Shown: one piece after another, positions 24,806 through 37,800 of the stretch
Layout of the letters: each line of letters opens with the position of its first letter
How positions within the stretch are numbered: position 1 is the first letter of the stretch
Assembly (NCBI GenBank): GCA_905221605.1
Contig: CAJNDS010001780.1
Span: 387,736 to 451,735, forward strand
Reading direction: 5' to 3'
Source: Symbiodinium natans
Lineage: Eukaryota > Sar > Dinophyceae > Suessiales > Symbiodiniaceae
Length of the DNA stretch: 64,000 nucleotides
Notes under the pieces: model-generated
The model's database searches: none
The model's input: only the letters and a program-made list of their open reading frames with translations
Told to the model about the DNA's origin: nothing
Made by a program: the position numbers and the translations under genes

Positions 24806-25256
24806 AGAATAGCAGTTGAGGAAGGTCGTTGGGGAGATACTGGGCGATTTCTTCCTGGCCTACGAGGCCGACGACGACGCAGGGCTTTTGGGATTTTAGG
24901 TTTCTGTGGGAGGGGGGGGTGGGGGGGCTCATGTTCCCTGAGCCCTAAACCCTAAACCCTAAACCCTCCTAAACCCTAAACCCTAAACTCCAACAGTGTT
25001 TCGGATTTTGGAGTTTAGGGTGCAGAATAGGGGCCCGCAAAGCAGGAAATGCAGGACGCCTGGCTAGCGTGCTCATTGAAAAATCTAAGGGTGCCAACCG
25101 CGTTTAGGGTTTAGGGTTTTAGGGTTTATGTAGGGGTTGCGGGTTAGGGGTTAGGGGTTCCCCTAAAATCCACGAATGCAATTGGACGGCCTTGAAGCTG
25201 AACCCTAACTCTTCTGCGATTGCCTTGTCATAGGGTTTGGCTCTGGGCTTTATCGA

Positions 25257-25402
25257 AGGGTAGTTTCATGGGCCCTTAATACGGTCCCTAAACTTCTTTC
25301 AATCTGATGCATGGGGCCCTTAATTTGTATAGGGTATATAAGGGGTATATTAGGGGGCCCCCCTTCTTGAGGGCCTATATTAAGGGCCCATGGAACTACC
25401 CT
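25257..25402. repeat. Hairpin element 3 (MITE-like)
   Basis: AGGGTAGTT-T-CATGGGCCCTTAATA is matched in reverse complement by TATTAAGGGCCCATGGAACTACCCT with a single mismatch; 146 bp in total with a GC/AT-mixed centre. Second copy at 55317-55462. Confidence 0.65.
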
Positions 25403-25816
25403 AAGAGGGGGTTTAGGGTTTAGGGTTTAGGGTTTAGGGTTTAGGGCCTGGGAACGCGCTGGAGGCACAGACAGGTCCATCAGCATCGATGTCATGGTCG
25501 TGTGGAACGGACATGAATTCGTCGGCGAGAAGGGTTTGTTCCTCGACCCCAACCCTAAACCCTAAAAGCTAACCCCCTAAACCCTAAACCCTAAACCCTA
25601 AACCCTAAACCCAAAACCCAACAACACTGAGTATTATCGTCGACGTGCTCACGCAGCCCAGGGGCACTGGTCGTTCATGGGCCCTTGTGTGGTTTATAGG
25701 GTTCAGGGTTTGGGGTTACTCTAAGCCCTATAAACCCTAAACTCCCCAACTGTCAGCCCCCAACCCCATGGACACCTGCAAAGCACCTCTGCGCTTTGCA
25801 CTTAGGACGCTCCCCT

Positions 25817-25909
25817 GCTTGGTAGCCCAGTGGTGGTAACTTTGCTTTAAAAAGTAACCAACCCCAAAAAGGGCGCCCTTATTATAACATGGTTACCGGG
25901 CTGCCAAGC
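25817..25909. repeat. Hairpin element 4, imperfect
   Basis: GCTTGGTAGCCC...GGTAAC pairs with GGTTACCGGGCTGCCAAGC with several mismatches, 93 bp. Weaker than elements 1-3. Second copy at 55877-55969. Confidence 0.45.
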
Positions 25910-28900
25910 CTGTGCACAGGAGTTGCAAACAATAGATGGCCAGAAATTGCAACACACCCGTTTGCACATCCGTTGCAGGGCCGCTACTTACCGAATCCGG
26001 ATTCTGATCCAAACCATAGACCCCTAAGCCTCTAAACCAAACCCTAAACCCCTAACCCCTAAACCCTACTGTAAACCCCCAAAACCCAAAATCTGTGACG
26101 GTTTGTCTGCACCCCATCATCAGGAGGCGTTGGCATTTATCGCAGCCGTTGGCTTCTCGATTCTTGCGCCTCGGCGTTTCATCTCCAGATCCGGTTTAGG
26201 GTTTAGGGTTTCAATTTAGGGTTAGGGTTTAGGGGTTAGGGGTTTAGGGTTTGGGGTTTGGGGTTTGTGGTTTTTGTGTTGGGTTTAGGGTTGAGGGTTG
26301 AGGGTTGAGGGTTGAGGGTTCAGGGTTTAGGGTTTAGGGTTTAGGGTTTAGGGTTTAGGGTTTAGGGTTTAGGGTTTAGGTTGAGGGTTCAGGAAACCAT
26401 GTAAAGGCTGCTCATCATGCCGCACCCGCAGCGCGATGGGGTTGACGCCTCCGATGTTCTGCCTTCCTTTGGTTGAAGAGAAACTTCTGTCCCAAAACTC
26501 CCTAAACCCTAAACCCTTGCCCTAAACCCAAAATCCCCTATTCGCCCCAAAAGGCTATGCCTGTAAGCCCTAGACTCGTTCTCTCTTCTGGCAGGTCTTT
26601 CGTCCCATAAAGCCATGTACCAGAACCGCAAATGGGCCCCAAACCCTAAACCCCTAAACCGCACGGTTTGGTTTAGGGTTTAGGGCCAGGGTTTCGGGTT
26701 TAGGGTTTAGGGTTTAGGGTTTAGGGTTTAGGGCCAGGGTTTCGGGTTTAGGGTTTTGGCTTTGGGGTCTTGGGGGGCTTAAGACCTCCTAAAACTCCTC
26801 AACCGTAAACCCTAAGCCGAACCACAAGCCCTGCAGACCTAGAACCCCTACACCCTAAACTCTAAACCCTAAACCCTAAACCCTAAACCCCTCCTTGGCT
26901 CCCTGTAAACTTTTCGGGCCAGGAGCTCCCGAAGTGGAGGCCAAAGCTACACAACCACCGGGTGTAGGGCTTCGACTTTCGGATTAGGGTTGTTTTGGGT
27001 TTACGGTTCAGAGTTTGGGGGGGGGTCAGGGTGGAGAGTTTTGGGTTTAGGGGTTAGAGTTTCGGTGTAGGGTCGAGAGTTTGGGGCTTAGGGCTTCTCC
27101 AAAAGCATACCTGCTCTATGGCCTTCAGGCCCCAAGAAACCGATGGCCACACCGCCCAGACGAAAAATCGTCTAAGCTCTATAACAAATTATTTCCCGAA
27201 CTCTGAACTAAGTCCTTGTCCCGGAAACCCCGTAGGATTTAGGTTCACGGGTTTTCCTGCACCCTAAGAGGAACCCTAAACCCTAAACCCTAAACTCTAA
27301 ACCCTGAACCCTAAACCCTAAACCCTAAACCCTTACGTAGCCAGAGGCCTGCGCCTGCTTTGGGGCCGCCAGATTCCTCGTACCTGAGCGCGAGATTCGC
27401 GAGGCGTGGCGCTAAGGGTCCCACCTCAGGGCTTTTGCCACTCTGAAGCCTAAACCCTGCATAACCCTAAGCCCTAAACCCTAAACCCTAAACCCTAAAC
27501 CCCTGTTTGTTGGGCTTTGGGGGGAGCCTACGGGTTGAGGGTTGTGGTGGCTTAGAAACATCCCATCGCAGCTGCCACAGTGCCCTAAATGCTGACGAAA
27601 TAAGAAATCCGCTTGACCATATGTGTGTGTGAGAGAGGCTTAGGGTAGTTTAGGGTTTAGGGGTGTATGGTGTTGGAGTGGCGCGGGCCAAGTTTACTCC
27701 TGAACCCTAAACCCTAAACCCTAAACCCCAAACCCCTAACCCTAAAATGGTTTTAGGGCTTATCGGGTTCTCACAGGACTTCGCGTTGATTTCGTCCCAA
27801 AGCAGGCGCCCTTCCTCGAGTCGGCTGAGGCGGTTGAGGATGGCATGGCGCCCGAGTAGCCGCAGCATGTGCTCAGAACTGGCCATCCTCCTGGTATCCC
27901 TAAACCCTAAACCCTAAACCCTAAACCCTAAACCCTAAACCCCTGGTCTCCCCGAGCTTCCGGAGACTGTTTGAAGGGTGCTGTTCATGGCACATCAGGG
28001 CACTTACTTCCTAACTCACTAGCGGTGTAAATGTGGTTAATGTGGCTATAAGACATATTGGGGCAGCCAACATAAGGCCAGGTAGGATGGGGGGGGCCAT
28101 AACAAGCAGGGTTACAACCTTACAACAGCATAACCTTTATGAGCTGAGCCTCACAAGCATCTGACAACCTTACAACTTCACAACAATCCTAAACCCTGAA
28201 CCCTCCAAACCCTACAAACCCAACAACCCGTATAGACCATATAAACCCTATAACCCCTATACAGCCTATAAACCCTAAACCCTTACCATAAGAACCACAG
28301 TTCTCCGGTGGCCGACAAAAACAGCGGGTCTTAGGTCCGAGGGACGTACAGTAGACTCTCAGTCCTCTTAGTCTGGGTTCTCCCACACCATGCTATGCAG
28401 GCTGTTACGTGCATTTAGCGTTTAAGGGGTTTCGGGTTAAGCTCTCAACCCTAATTAAACCCGAACTCTGGGGGAAACTTTTCAGGGTTCAGGGTTTAGG
28501 GTTTAGGGTTCCGGGCCAGGGAGTTCGGTTCTGGGCCGGTCCATGTACAGCGAATTCGCGCAGCGCTACCCGAAAGGGTGCAGTGGTGACCTTTGTAGGG
28601 TTCAGGGTTGAGGGTTTAGGGCTTATAGTGGGTTTTCTCTTCAACCTTGCCTGGCCCCCACAGGTATGTAAAGAAGAACACCCCCCGAACCCATCAAAGG
28701 ACATGTTTTTTGTTCAAATGTTGGGGGTGCGGTAAACCCCCAAACGATAGGCTCCAGGTCGCACAGTAATTGGGCGTGATACGATATGATGTGTATGCTT
28801 TGGAGCCCTGGGGTTAAGTTGTTCAATCCCAAAGCCCCGACCCTTATAACCTATACTTGAAGCCTGGTGATAACACACTACACTTTAAGTTTTTTTGTGT

Positions 28901-29000
28901 NNNNNNNNNNNNNNNNNNNNNNNNNNNNNNNNNNNNNNNNNNNNNNNNNNNNNNNNNNNNNNNNNNNNNNNNNNNNNNNNNNNNNNNNNNNNNNNNNNNN
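28901..29000. other. Assembly gap, 100 N
   Basis: Exactly 100 unknown bases, the usual placeholder for a gap of unknown size. The sequence just before it (ending AAGTTTTTTTGTGT) recurs at 58945-58966, where it continues into unique DNA, so the left contig ends inside the repeated block. Confidence 0.98.
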
Positions 29001-31956
29001 GAACCCTCATCAAGTCTGAAACAAGAAACCCCACGCACCAGCCAACATCAGACCCAACATCCCACACAGTGCAGTTTTCTGTTCGGCCACGGGTGCTGAC
29101 TCAAAGGCTCGAGGTGGCTAAGGCACTGGAGCCCCGCATTCATGAAGCAGGTATTGCCCAGATTCTTCCTTCGGCGCAGGTCACACAACTGTATACCGAA
29201 TCCTGACGGTAATACCTATAGCTGCCATAGCTGAAGGCTTTGTAAGACCCAGAAGTCGCCCTTGGAATGGCGGCCAAGTTTCAAGCCAAGGAGTCCCTGC
29301 GAGGGAGGGCGAGACTGCTGTCGTTTGCCGAAGAAGAACTCCAACATTGGGTAACCTCCGTGAGCGTAGGAGGCAGATCGTCACATGCCACCCAAACTCG
29401 AATGTAACCGGCTGGGATAACAAACGCAGCTTTGCAGTGGCAAGTCTTGCACTATGTACATGCCCGGTCCAGCCCAAGTAAAATCCTAACGAAACCGCCC
29501 CATGCGACAGCTACAGCTACAGGCTTGGTATCTGGAATTGAGTCTAGAAGGAGGTTGGTGTTGTTCGGGCTTCCCTTGGTGCACTTGCGGGCGATTAGGA
29601 ACACTTCGACTGGGAGTAGTCCTGACAATCATCTCGGAAGCATTTCTCACCCATGGCCTCCGGAACCACTGAATACAGCTTCTTGAGTTGGAGTTGAGCC
29701 GATGTTGTTGCAACTATCTGCCTATACTCTTGCCCGGGGACACACAAGCCCGCCGCAGCCAGCCAGGATCAGCCAAGAAGAGCAGGTCGACTCAGCGCCA
29801 GCCAGCGCAGACAGCTCCATGCGATTCGTGGCATGTCCAAGTAACTGCTGTTGACGATGCTGTCAGCTTGGAGCGCTGATCCCAAACCCAATGTGGATTG
29901 ATGGCCTGTTGTGGTAACTAGTGACTAGTGACAAGCTAAGCACTTGTTCCCTGCAGTCTGCAATGTGGGGGTTACTGTGATGACTGTTCAGCTAGGCGGG
30001 TGGCAAATAAAAGAGCCTAGGTAATTTAAGGCTGTCCAGGGCATCCGAATGGGAATTCTTGTGCTGCATTGCCGCTTTAAATTGTGGCTCTATTTCGGGT
30101 GCCACTCCCAAACACTAAAAAGTGCTGTGGCGAAAGGGCGGGTGTCAGCGAACCTGATCACATGAGCCTTTCATGGGCTGCCACTACCGGGACCACCAAG
30201 ACTTGAAGACCCCAAGTGGGATGGGAGAACAATGCGCGAACAGGAGTGCACAAACGAGCGGTGGGCCTCATCGTCTGGAGTGTGCCCAACAACAATCCGA
30301 CTAACATTCGCCACTTTCCGAACGGCTCGAAGCACCTGGAGGCAAGGTGGCCCCACAAGTGCCCACAAGCAAACTTCAACATGGTCTGCAAGATCATGCC
30401 ATATGTTGCAGCACGTTGCAATACCGGAAAAAACACCTGAGAAATGCTAAGGCTTGACTAAGGGCCCAACAGACTCGACCTCGCTGCAGCCTCGTGGGTC
30501 GTCCGCGTGAAAGCCACGATACGTTGTGGCCTCCATCAACATTCCGGGACCAGGCACTAAAGGGTGGGACATCGTGGGACAATATCGTTGCTGGCGTTTC
30601 AGGGTGACCCGGTCAGGTGGGTCTGTCGCAGCTGTCGTAGCTTGTTCGAGGATGCCCTGCCTGCTGCAGGAGCTCTAGACCAGCACCTTCGCTATCGCTA
30701 CGCGGACAAATTTGCAAGTTGTTTTCGCTCAGAAAATCGGCAACAACCGCACTGTGCCACGAACATCCTCTGTCTGTGCATCAAACCGCCTTGCACAAGG
30801 AGTAGGCGCCTCCATCTTGTAAGAGTTGGCCAAGGTCACTGTGCAAATGTCCTCCATCGCCAAAAGCTTAGCAATGTTTCGGGTCGAGAGAGGAAAGACA
30901 GGTTTGCATGCCCGCACGGGTCTTCCAGGCAACTGTGGAAGTAAGCTTTCGGCTCCGGATACCCGGGCACTGTGCCACCAGCAGCTGCAACCGATCTAGC
31001 CTTGAAACCCTATCACCAAGCCCAGATTGTCTGCTGTTAAATGCCTATGTTGAGTTGGTTCTGCTCCTTACCCCGAAACCCCTGAAGCCATGCCTGGAGC
31101 AAGGGGAACGAGCTCTGACACGTCCCGGACAGGCATCAGGCCACCATGGACAAACAAGGTACCTGCAGTAATATCGCAGGAGTGAGGAGCTTCGTTGGGA
31201 GGCGTGGGATCTTGGGCGGCTTCTGGCCTCCAAATTCCTTCTAAGGCCTTAAGTGAGCACTTTCCAGATCGAGTTGGCCTCATGCCGTCTACTGTGAGCA
31301 GCACAACCTTTAGGCACATGTCCTTGCTCCGAAGCTTCAGCTCCACATTCGCAGCGATCTAACGAGATCGCTTTCTCTTCGACCCTAGATGTTTTCCTTA
31401 TAGATCCGAATATGGGGGTTTACGAAAGTGAGGGACCCCTAACATAGTTCGTCAAATAGTAGGATCCCCTTACGTAATGTCGGAAACCCCCCAATTCGGA
31501 ATGTTGCTCAGAGGGTTGAAGCTGCCCACCTCAGCCCGTCTAGCGACCGCTGCATGGGGATTGGGCTTCACGTTTAGAGGGCTTCAGGTGGGATTGGGGG
31601 TCTATGCGGGTCATTTGGGGGTTACTAAGTCTGGGCGGTTTAGGGTGCAAGCAAGTGCCCTCAAAATCTGCCACAAGTTCTAGTTGAGTCCTCAAAGCGG
31701 GTCGCTGCATTAATGCCATGATACATCACCTTGCTTTTAAACTGTTCTTTTTTCTAAGAACATCAAGGTCAAAAATCTTTTGAAGTTCACTTTGAAGCAC
31801 TCACACCTTATAAATCCCTAAACCGGAAACCCTAAAGCCTAAAGCCTAAACCGTGTCGTTCAAGCCTGCCACGACCGCCAGCGCGGGGCGCTCGAGGAGC
31901 CACTCAGCTAAGCCAGAGCTGTGGAGACCTGTCCAAGCACCCTGCAACCCTGTAAC
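29001..31956. other. Host DNA left of copy B, no convincing gene
   Basis: Mixed-composition host DNA with few telomere-type motifs until 31816-31855. Several short open frames (for example 29181-29477, 30564-30944, 31068-31346) overlap on both strands without domain or splice evidence. It shares no sequence with the left flank of copy A except a short CCCTGCAA(A)CCCTRTAA stretch at the junction. Confidence 0.6.
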
Positions 31957-32733
31957 AGCAAGCAACAGCCATAAGTAGGTTCGTTGCTCCGATTTGGCCA
32001 TTTTCGCACATTCTCATTTACCACTTTGCCACCTGATACAAACCCCACATTACCACACATTTTACCACAAATAATTTTCCAATGAACGAAAAATGAAATA
32101 GGTTGTCAATTTATAAAATGAATAACCTAAATCATTTATAATCTAACTGTCTTCCATATCTTCTTCAATTTCTTAATCTTGATATACTCATCCAATTCCT
32201 CTTCATTCATCTTGCTCATCTTTTCTTCTTCTTTCCTCTTACATTCCAGATTATCATTATGCTTTTGCGTTTTACTATGCCTTGACCAATTACATTTTCT
32301 AACTTGGCATTCGCATACATCACAGGCAAGTTCAATTTGATTATATGTTTTGTTGTATTCGTTTTTCCTTGCACGGATTTCTTCACGATGTTCAGCATAA
32401 TATGTTCTCCATCTTTCACGTTCTCGTTCTCGGTTGTTTTCTCGTCTAATTCTATCCTTTTCCTTTGTTCTTGCAATTCTTACCTCTGGTGTGCATTCGG
32501 GACATTGTGGGCATCCACGCTTTACAATAACAAGCATCTCCATAGGATATTCTTTATGACAATACCGACAGTTGCGAAAACTCATAATCTCATAATATAT
32601 TCTTGACTTGTCTTTAAGTCCAGACGCTTTACCACAAATCATCTATGTACCACCTCGCCACCTCAAACGAATACCCCTATACCAAAACTACCAAAGAACT
32701 CCCCGATGAATAAATTATGAACCTACTTGTGGC
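31957..32733 (+). repeat. Left terminal inverted repeat, copy B
   Basis: 777 bp, homologous to 1897-2673 but with a cluster of substitutions (around 32014, 32088-32112, 32259, 32326, 32373). It starts AGCAAGCAACAG in place of AGCCAGCAACAG. It is more diverged than any other part of copy B. Confidence 0.9.
32136..32642 (-). CDS. TIR-encoded zinc-finger protein, left, copy B
   Basis: Same 168-residue protein as 2076-2582 with Ala for Thr at residue 106 and Asn for Asp at 129. The zinc ligands are unchanged. Confidence 0.7.
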   Translation of the reverse strand: MICGKASGLKDKSRIYYEIMSFRNCRYCHKEYPMEMLVIVKRGCPQCPECTPEVRIARTKEKDRIRRENNRERERERWRTYYAEHREEIRARKNEYNKTYNQIELACDVCECQVRKCNWSRHSKTQKHNDNLECKRKEEEKMSKMNEEELDEYIKIKKLKKIWKTVRL

Positions 32734-32814
32734 ACCCTTGTATGATTTATTATGTATAAAATTATGAACCTACTTGCGGGGGGCTTGTGGAAAATTCCAC
32801 TAACGAACAGCGAA

Positions 32815-32995
32815 CACACACCACTGTGAGCACACACCACCGTGGCACACACCACCGTGGCACACACCACCGTGAGCACACACTACCGTGACACACACTA
32901 CCGTGACACACACCACTGTGAGCACACACCACCGTGAGCACCCACTACCGTGACACACACCACTGTGAGCACACACCACCGTGAGCACACACCAT
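32815..32995. repeat. Subterminal minisatellite, copy B
   Basis: Same array as 2755-2935 with no unit gain or loss, which is notable for a fast-changing repeat and argues for very recent or artefactual duplication. Confidence 0.85.
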
Positions 32996-33025
32996 TTCAA
33001 ACCATCGCCCACCTTGGAAATAGCC

Positions 33026-33222
33026 ATTACAGACAGCCGAAATACAGATTACAAAAACCCGAAATGTCCTTCAAAATAAGAGCAAAAAGGGACATTACAA
33101 AAATCCGAAATACACATTACAAAAACCCGAAATGTCCTTCAAAATAAGAGCAAAAAGGGACATTACAAAAACCCGAAATATACATTACAAAAACCCGAAA
33201 TATGCATTACAGAAGTCCGCAA
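33026..33222. repeat. Second subterminal array, copy B
   Basis: Same seven-unit array as 2966-3162, with both ~24-bp inserts. Confidence 0.82.
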
Positions 33223-33291
33223 CTTAGGCTAAGACAGACAGCGCCCGCCACTGTGATTTAATAGTTCTACCAATGGTTGTCATTGGTAGAA

Positions 33292-33846
33292 CTATTCTTT
33301 TATTTGTTCCATAAGTTCCTTATGTTTTGGACTTTTTTTATGCGACGCAAAATTGCGCCTTGAAACCCAACATCCACATTCACACTGCTTCTTCTCCTTT
33401 AATTTGGCAGTTATCGCTTCTTTGTTTTCTTCCCTGTATTTTCTATCCGTGGTGTTTTTGTATTCTTTGTTTTGTTCTCTCCACGCTTTACCTCTCTCTT
33501 TGAAATACTCAATATTTTCCCAGTAATATTCTTTATTCGTTCGTCCTATATGGGTTCTATTAACACACTCTTCGCTTCTAATATAATGCCCTTCTCTTGC
33601 TTCAAGTTCCGCTCGTGAATTACACGGGTAGAGTTCCAGTAATTCTATTTTACAATCGTCAAGCCCGAACTCTTTAAACAACCCAAATGATGTTGTATAT
33701 GGGTATTTGTTATTCAGATATAATTTGTATTTCGTCCTGTGCTTTGCCATTCGTTGCGAGAGTTCTTCAATGGTGCTTCCAATATAACATTTGGTAAAAT
33801 TACTATCCCAAATCTTATAGATTTTGCCTTTCTGATAATCTGGCAT
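33292..33846 (-). CDS. GIY-YIG endonuclease 1, copy B
   Basis: Protein the same as that at 3232-3786: GIY-YIG domain plus Cys/His finger. It is followed by the same stop-overlapping hairpin (33261-33295). Confidence 0.88.
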   Translation of the reverse strand: MPDYQKGKIYKIWDSNFTKCYIGSTIEELSQRMAKHRTKYKLYLNNKYPYTTSFGLFKEFGLDDCKIELLELYPCNSRAELEAREGHYIRSEECVNRTHIGRTNKEYYWENIEYFKERGKAWREQNKEYKNTTDRKYREENKEAITAKLKEKKQCECGCWVSRRNFASHKKSPKHKELMEQIKE

Positions 33847-33901
33847 TTATTACTAATATTTAATGCTTTGTTATCTTTATATATCTTTTCTTTGTTCCTT
33901 C

Positions 33902-34789
33902 TCAAACTTTCAGCAACTCGTGTCTCAAATATCCTCGGTTTTCATTATTCTCCAAATAGTAATAGTTTTGTCCTAATTTCTTTTCAATCCTTTTAACTGT
34001 TTGAGGGGTCTTGACGTAGTGGCTCGTCCTTTCTTTTTCGCTTATGCCCTTTTTGCGCATAACCTTAACCTCATCATTAACTCGTAGTTCTGGATACATA
34101 CGTGTTTTCTTAGCATTTAAAGTTATATGTAATTTAACGGCGAATTCATGTCTAGGTTTGCGAGCCTCAATCGGCGTAAATCCGGTTACTGAACTCACCA
34201 TTTTATTATTATATGTTAATAATATCTCTAAATTATAATCTATCCACTGTATATTCTCCTTACCCTTTTTTTCGTCGGCATCAACGCGTTTAAATAACAT
34301 ATCTTTGTATGTTCTGATAAAACGCTCGCCAAACGCTGGGTGCCCTCTCGTTCTGTACTAAATACTCTATAATTGTCTTACTATATAAACTACCTTCTTC
34401 GTCTGAGTAAAAAAGTTTAGGTTTATTGCCCATTTTTTGTAGTCCTTCCATTATTCCCGCCAATTTCCTTTAATAGGTATTACAGTAGCATATTTACTAA
34501 AAATATCAATTAATACTAAACCTATTCTAAATTTTTGATTTTCCAAATCATTTTTACTTATAAAGAATAAATCCAATTGATACTCCCAATGTGCGTGAGG
34601 TGCTACAAACGAGTTCTCGCCACGAGGCTTTCGCTTTTCCTCAACATTCCTTTTAAAGAACTCTTCCACATCATCCTTTGTGATACTGGCATCCTTCTGT
34701 CTAGCATCTTGTAGAGTAGTTGCCCTACTCCCGAAACCGGAGCGGTCAAAATAAATATCTGAAATAATTTTTTGCTTATTAGAACTCAT
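33902..34789 (-). pseudogene. DDE integrase, frameshifted, copy B
   Basis: Same two frameshifts as 3842-4729 (stop at 34451, frame regained near 34350-34363). Shared lesions show that both copies descend from one already altered element or are the same locus. Confidence 0.88.
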
Positions 34790-34812
34790 TATAATATATA
34801 TTATATATTAGT

Positions 34813-37800
34813 TTAATGAGCACTACAATTACAATACCGACACCACGCAACACAATTATCCACACTGTGGCATAACTCATTATCCACACGCTGGGCAGTA
34901 AAGTTAGAACATAATTTCCCCCGAATAGTGCTAAATTCAAATTTCACACCGCATTTTTGACAATTGCCCCTCATTCGTTTTAAACACCACATCGTATCAA
35001 TATACATATCATCATTTATTTCCCTGTTTGCTTTCCTGTCTTGTTGCTTGTATCCTTGCACTTTATTTTCAAAATAATCCATTATCATTTTCTTGTCCAT
35101 TTCCTTTTCAAAGGCATCGCTCACAAAAAACAACACTTTATTAAAATCATCACAGCGTGTGATAGAGCACCACAACCATTCTCTACTAACTAATGGCGAC
35201 TGCCACTCGTGTATTGTTGTTGTATCTTTGATTGTAGCACCCTGTGCCGAATGGCAGGTGATACAGTAGTTGTATCTAAAATGCTTCTCTATGGTTTCTC
35301 TATCCACGGTGCATTGTTCTAAACTCTTTATGTTTTCCAGTAGATAGTTGCCTTTATTAACGCCTTTGATTTTATACCTAAAATTCACATTTAACCTTTT
35401 ACTTCCTATTTTCTTATATAACCTGCACACTAACACTTCGCCTATTTCATAATCAGTTGTTTTACCTAACCTTTGCCGAACAGTTCTTGAAACATCCGCA
35501 CACCTCTTGTTGGTATATGCTATGTTGTATGTGGATGCCATTACATCGGCAGTTGTTTTAAAATACTTCCGCACTAACTCCTTCAACGGCAGTTGTTTCA
35601 CCCACCAGTCGTCAAACATATTATTTATTATGGTTCGGTTCTCCTCGTCTTTTACTCGCTTGCATATTTCTAAGTAGATGTTATACTTAAACATTATATC
35701 TAAACATTGATTGGCATATGCCTCTTTGTTTTGGCAGTTGGTTAAATCCTCTATTGGCGGGAGTTGTTTGTCGTCACCGGTTGCTATGATAATTTTGTTT
35801 GTGTTCTGCTTGGTAAATAACCTGATTTTATTTAAGATGTAGGCGTTTGCCATATACACTTCATCAAAACAAATAACGTGATACTCACTGTGGTCAAATA
35901 TCGGCAGTTCTTCACCTTTTTCCATAGGTATGCTAAAAAATTTGTTTAAAGTTATGGCATCGCATTCTTTTTCTTGCGACAGTTGGTTCGTGGGCACTAC
36001 AAACAGCACATTATAACCTAATTTCTTAAAATATTCGCATATATAACTTTTACCACTACCTGCGAAACGAGCGCGTATCACTACTGGGTTGTGTTCCACG
36101 ATTTGCTTACAGATGGTTTCGGTGTCCCATTCATCCTTTATATGTATTTTTTCATTTACCTGCTTCGGTATATCGACCCACCTATTAAACATTATTTTTC
36201 GGTTCTCCTCGGGCAACCTGATTACCTTGCCTTCTTCGGCTCTCCATTCGCCGATTACATCCCCAAATTTAATTATCTCCTTCGCCTTGTTCAAGTCCGA
36301 GGTTTTAATGGTCATAGCATCTGCTTTTACACTATACACCTCCACGCCATTAGCAGTTAAAAGACTGTGTGCTTCAAACATTCTATAATTATGGTCTTGT
36401 AGGAGCACTTCCTTAATATACCTAAATCCATTGCTTAAAGTCCTCTCGTCTGACACATTTAAGATATAATACTTTGAAACATATTTCCTGCAATCCTCCT
36501 GTATATGTATCTGACCATTTACCACAGCGAACCGTTCCAAAACACCGTCGCCAGTCATAAAGAAGTCATCTTCAAAATCCCACTCTGTTATACTGCCTTT
36601 AATTTCATCAGTTAAGGGTGTGTATGTATAATCGTCCTGTGCCTCGTCTATTGCATAAACTCTTCCTCCATACAGTTTTTGATAATACATTGCCTCGTCC
36701 AGTGTTTCAAACATCCTGCTCCTTTGTGCCTTGTTGCGCGACTTCTCCAACAGTCCGAAGTTGATATTGGCAATTAACTTTTTTATTTGTTTGTTTTGGT
36801 GCTCGTCCTTGCTGATGTTGGTTGCCCACAGGTCATCAACGATTTTTTTGTAATCTACCTTGTGTATGTGCGAAGGCTGTTTGAAATACAGTATTTTTGG
36901 TTTAATGCCTCGTGCCATTATTTGTTTAAGATACTTGCCGTAAATGAGGTTGTGCTTCTTATTAAAATACATATTTGAACCAGCGTTCTCCACCATAAAC
37001 AGGGTTAGTGATGGCAGTGTGTTTATGTCTTCGTTTTTATAAGGCTTCCATATATCAAACTGCCTAAACACCGGTATTTTAACTATGTTGGTAAATGCTT
37101 TTGTAAATGCTTTGTTTAAATCTATTTCAGTCAGTTTCTCGCCCTCGTTTTTGCAAAGCAACCCTGTCGGAACAACCGTTCTACACTCGTCCAGCACCTG
37201 CACATCAACCTCGTTGTAATGCGACTTATGCGCTTCGTTAAATATTTTCTTATTCATTGCGAACATTGCCTTGCTGGTTCTGTTATGCACCCTCTCACTT
37301 GATACAACCACGTCCTCATCAATCTTGTTGTTATTCATATTTTGTGATTTGATGGTGTAGTTTATTGCTTTGTTTAATTTTTTGTATTTCCATCTCACTT
37401 TGAGTTCCGATATAGTCCCTGCTTGGTATTTCACAAAGGGCTCGTAACCCGACTGCTTGAAGTCGTGTAGCAGTTTTGGTAAGTCGTTGTCTCTGTGGAT
37501 TAAGGTATAATCCTCTTCATCTGTGAGTTTAAGTAGGTCATTAATATTATCTATCATTTTGCACTTTATCGGTTTCTTTCGGTCGTCTATGTGATAATTA
37601 TCACTGACCTTAACTTGCATATCGTGAGTTTTGTGCATAACGTCCTTTAAATTTTTAAGGTCGTTGTTGATGACATATATGTGGTTTCCTTTGACTAATC
37701 CGTTAAAGGTTCGGACATTGTTTATGCTTTTGGTGGGGTCGTGCTTGTAAATCAGATTACAGTTAAAATCGAATATTCTTGCAGGTATGTTGTATTCCTT

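Larger units (their letters stand above)
23203..28900. other. Host flank right of copy A: telomere-type arrays and hairpin elements, no gene
   Basis: Host DNA with many TTTAGGG or CCCTAAA runs separated by 100-400 bp of unique sequence. No convincing protein or RNA gene is seen. The open frames found (for example 24750-24932, 28409-28735) are short and full of repeat-derived residues. Almost identical to 53263-58966. The only difference I noticed is a poly-G run, 9 G at about 27017 against 15 G at about 57077. Confidence 0.75.

Noticed and set aside
29001-31956. Protein genes from overlapping short frames
   Set aside because: Frames occur on both strands at similar length with no recognisable domain, consistent with chance in GC-rich DNA.
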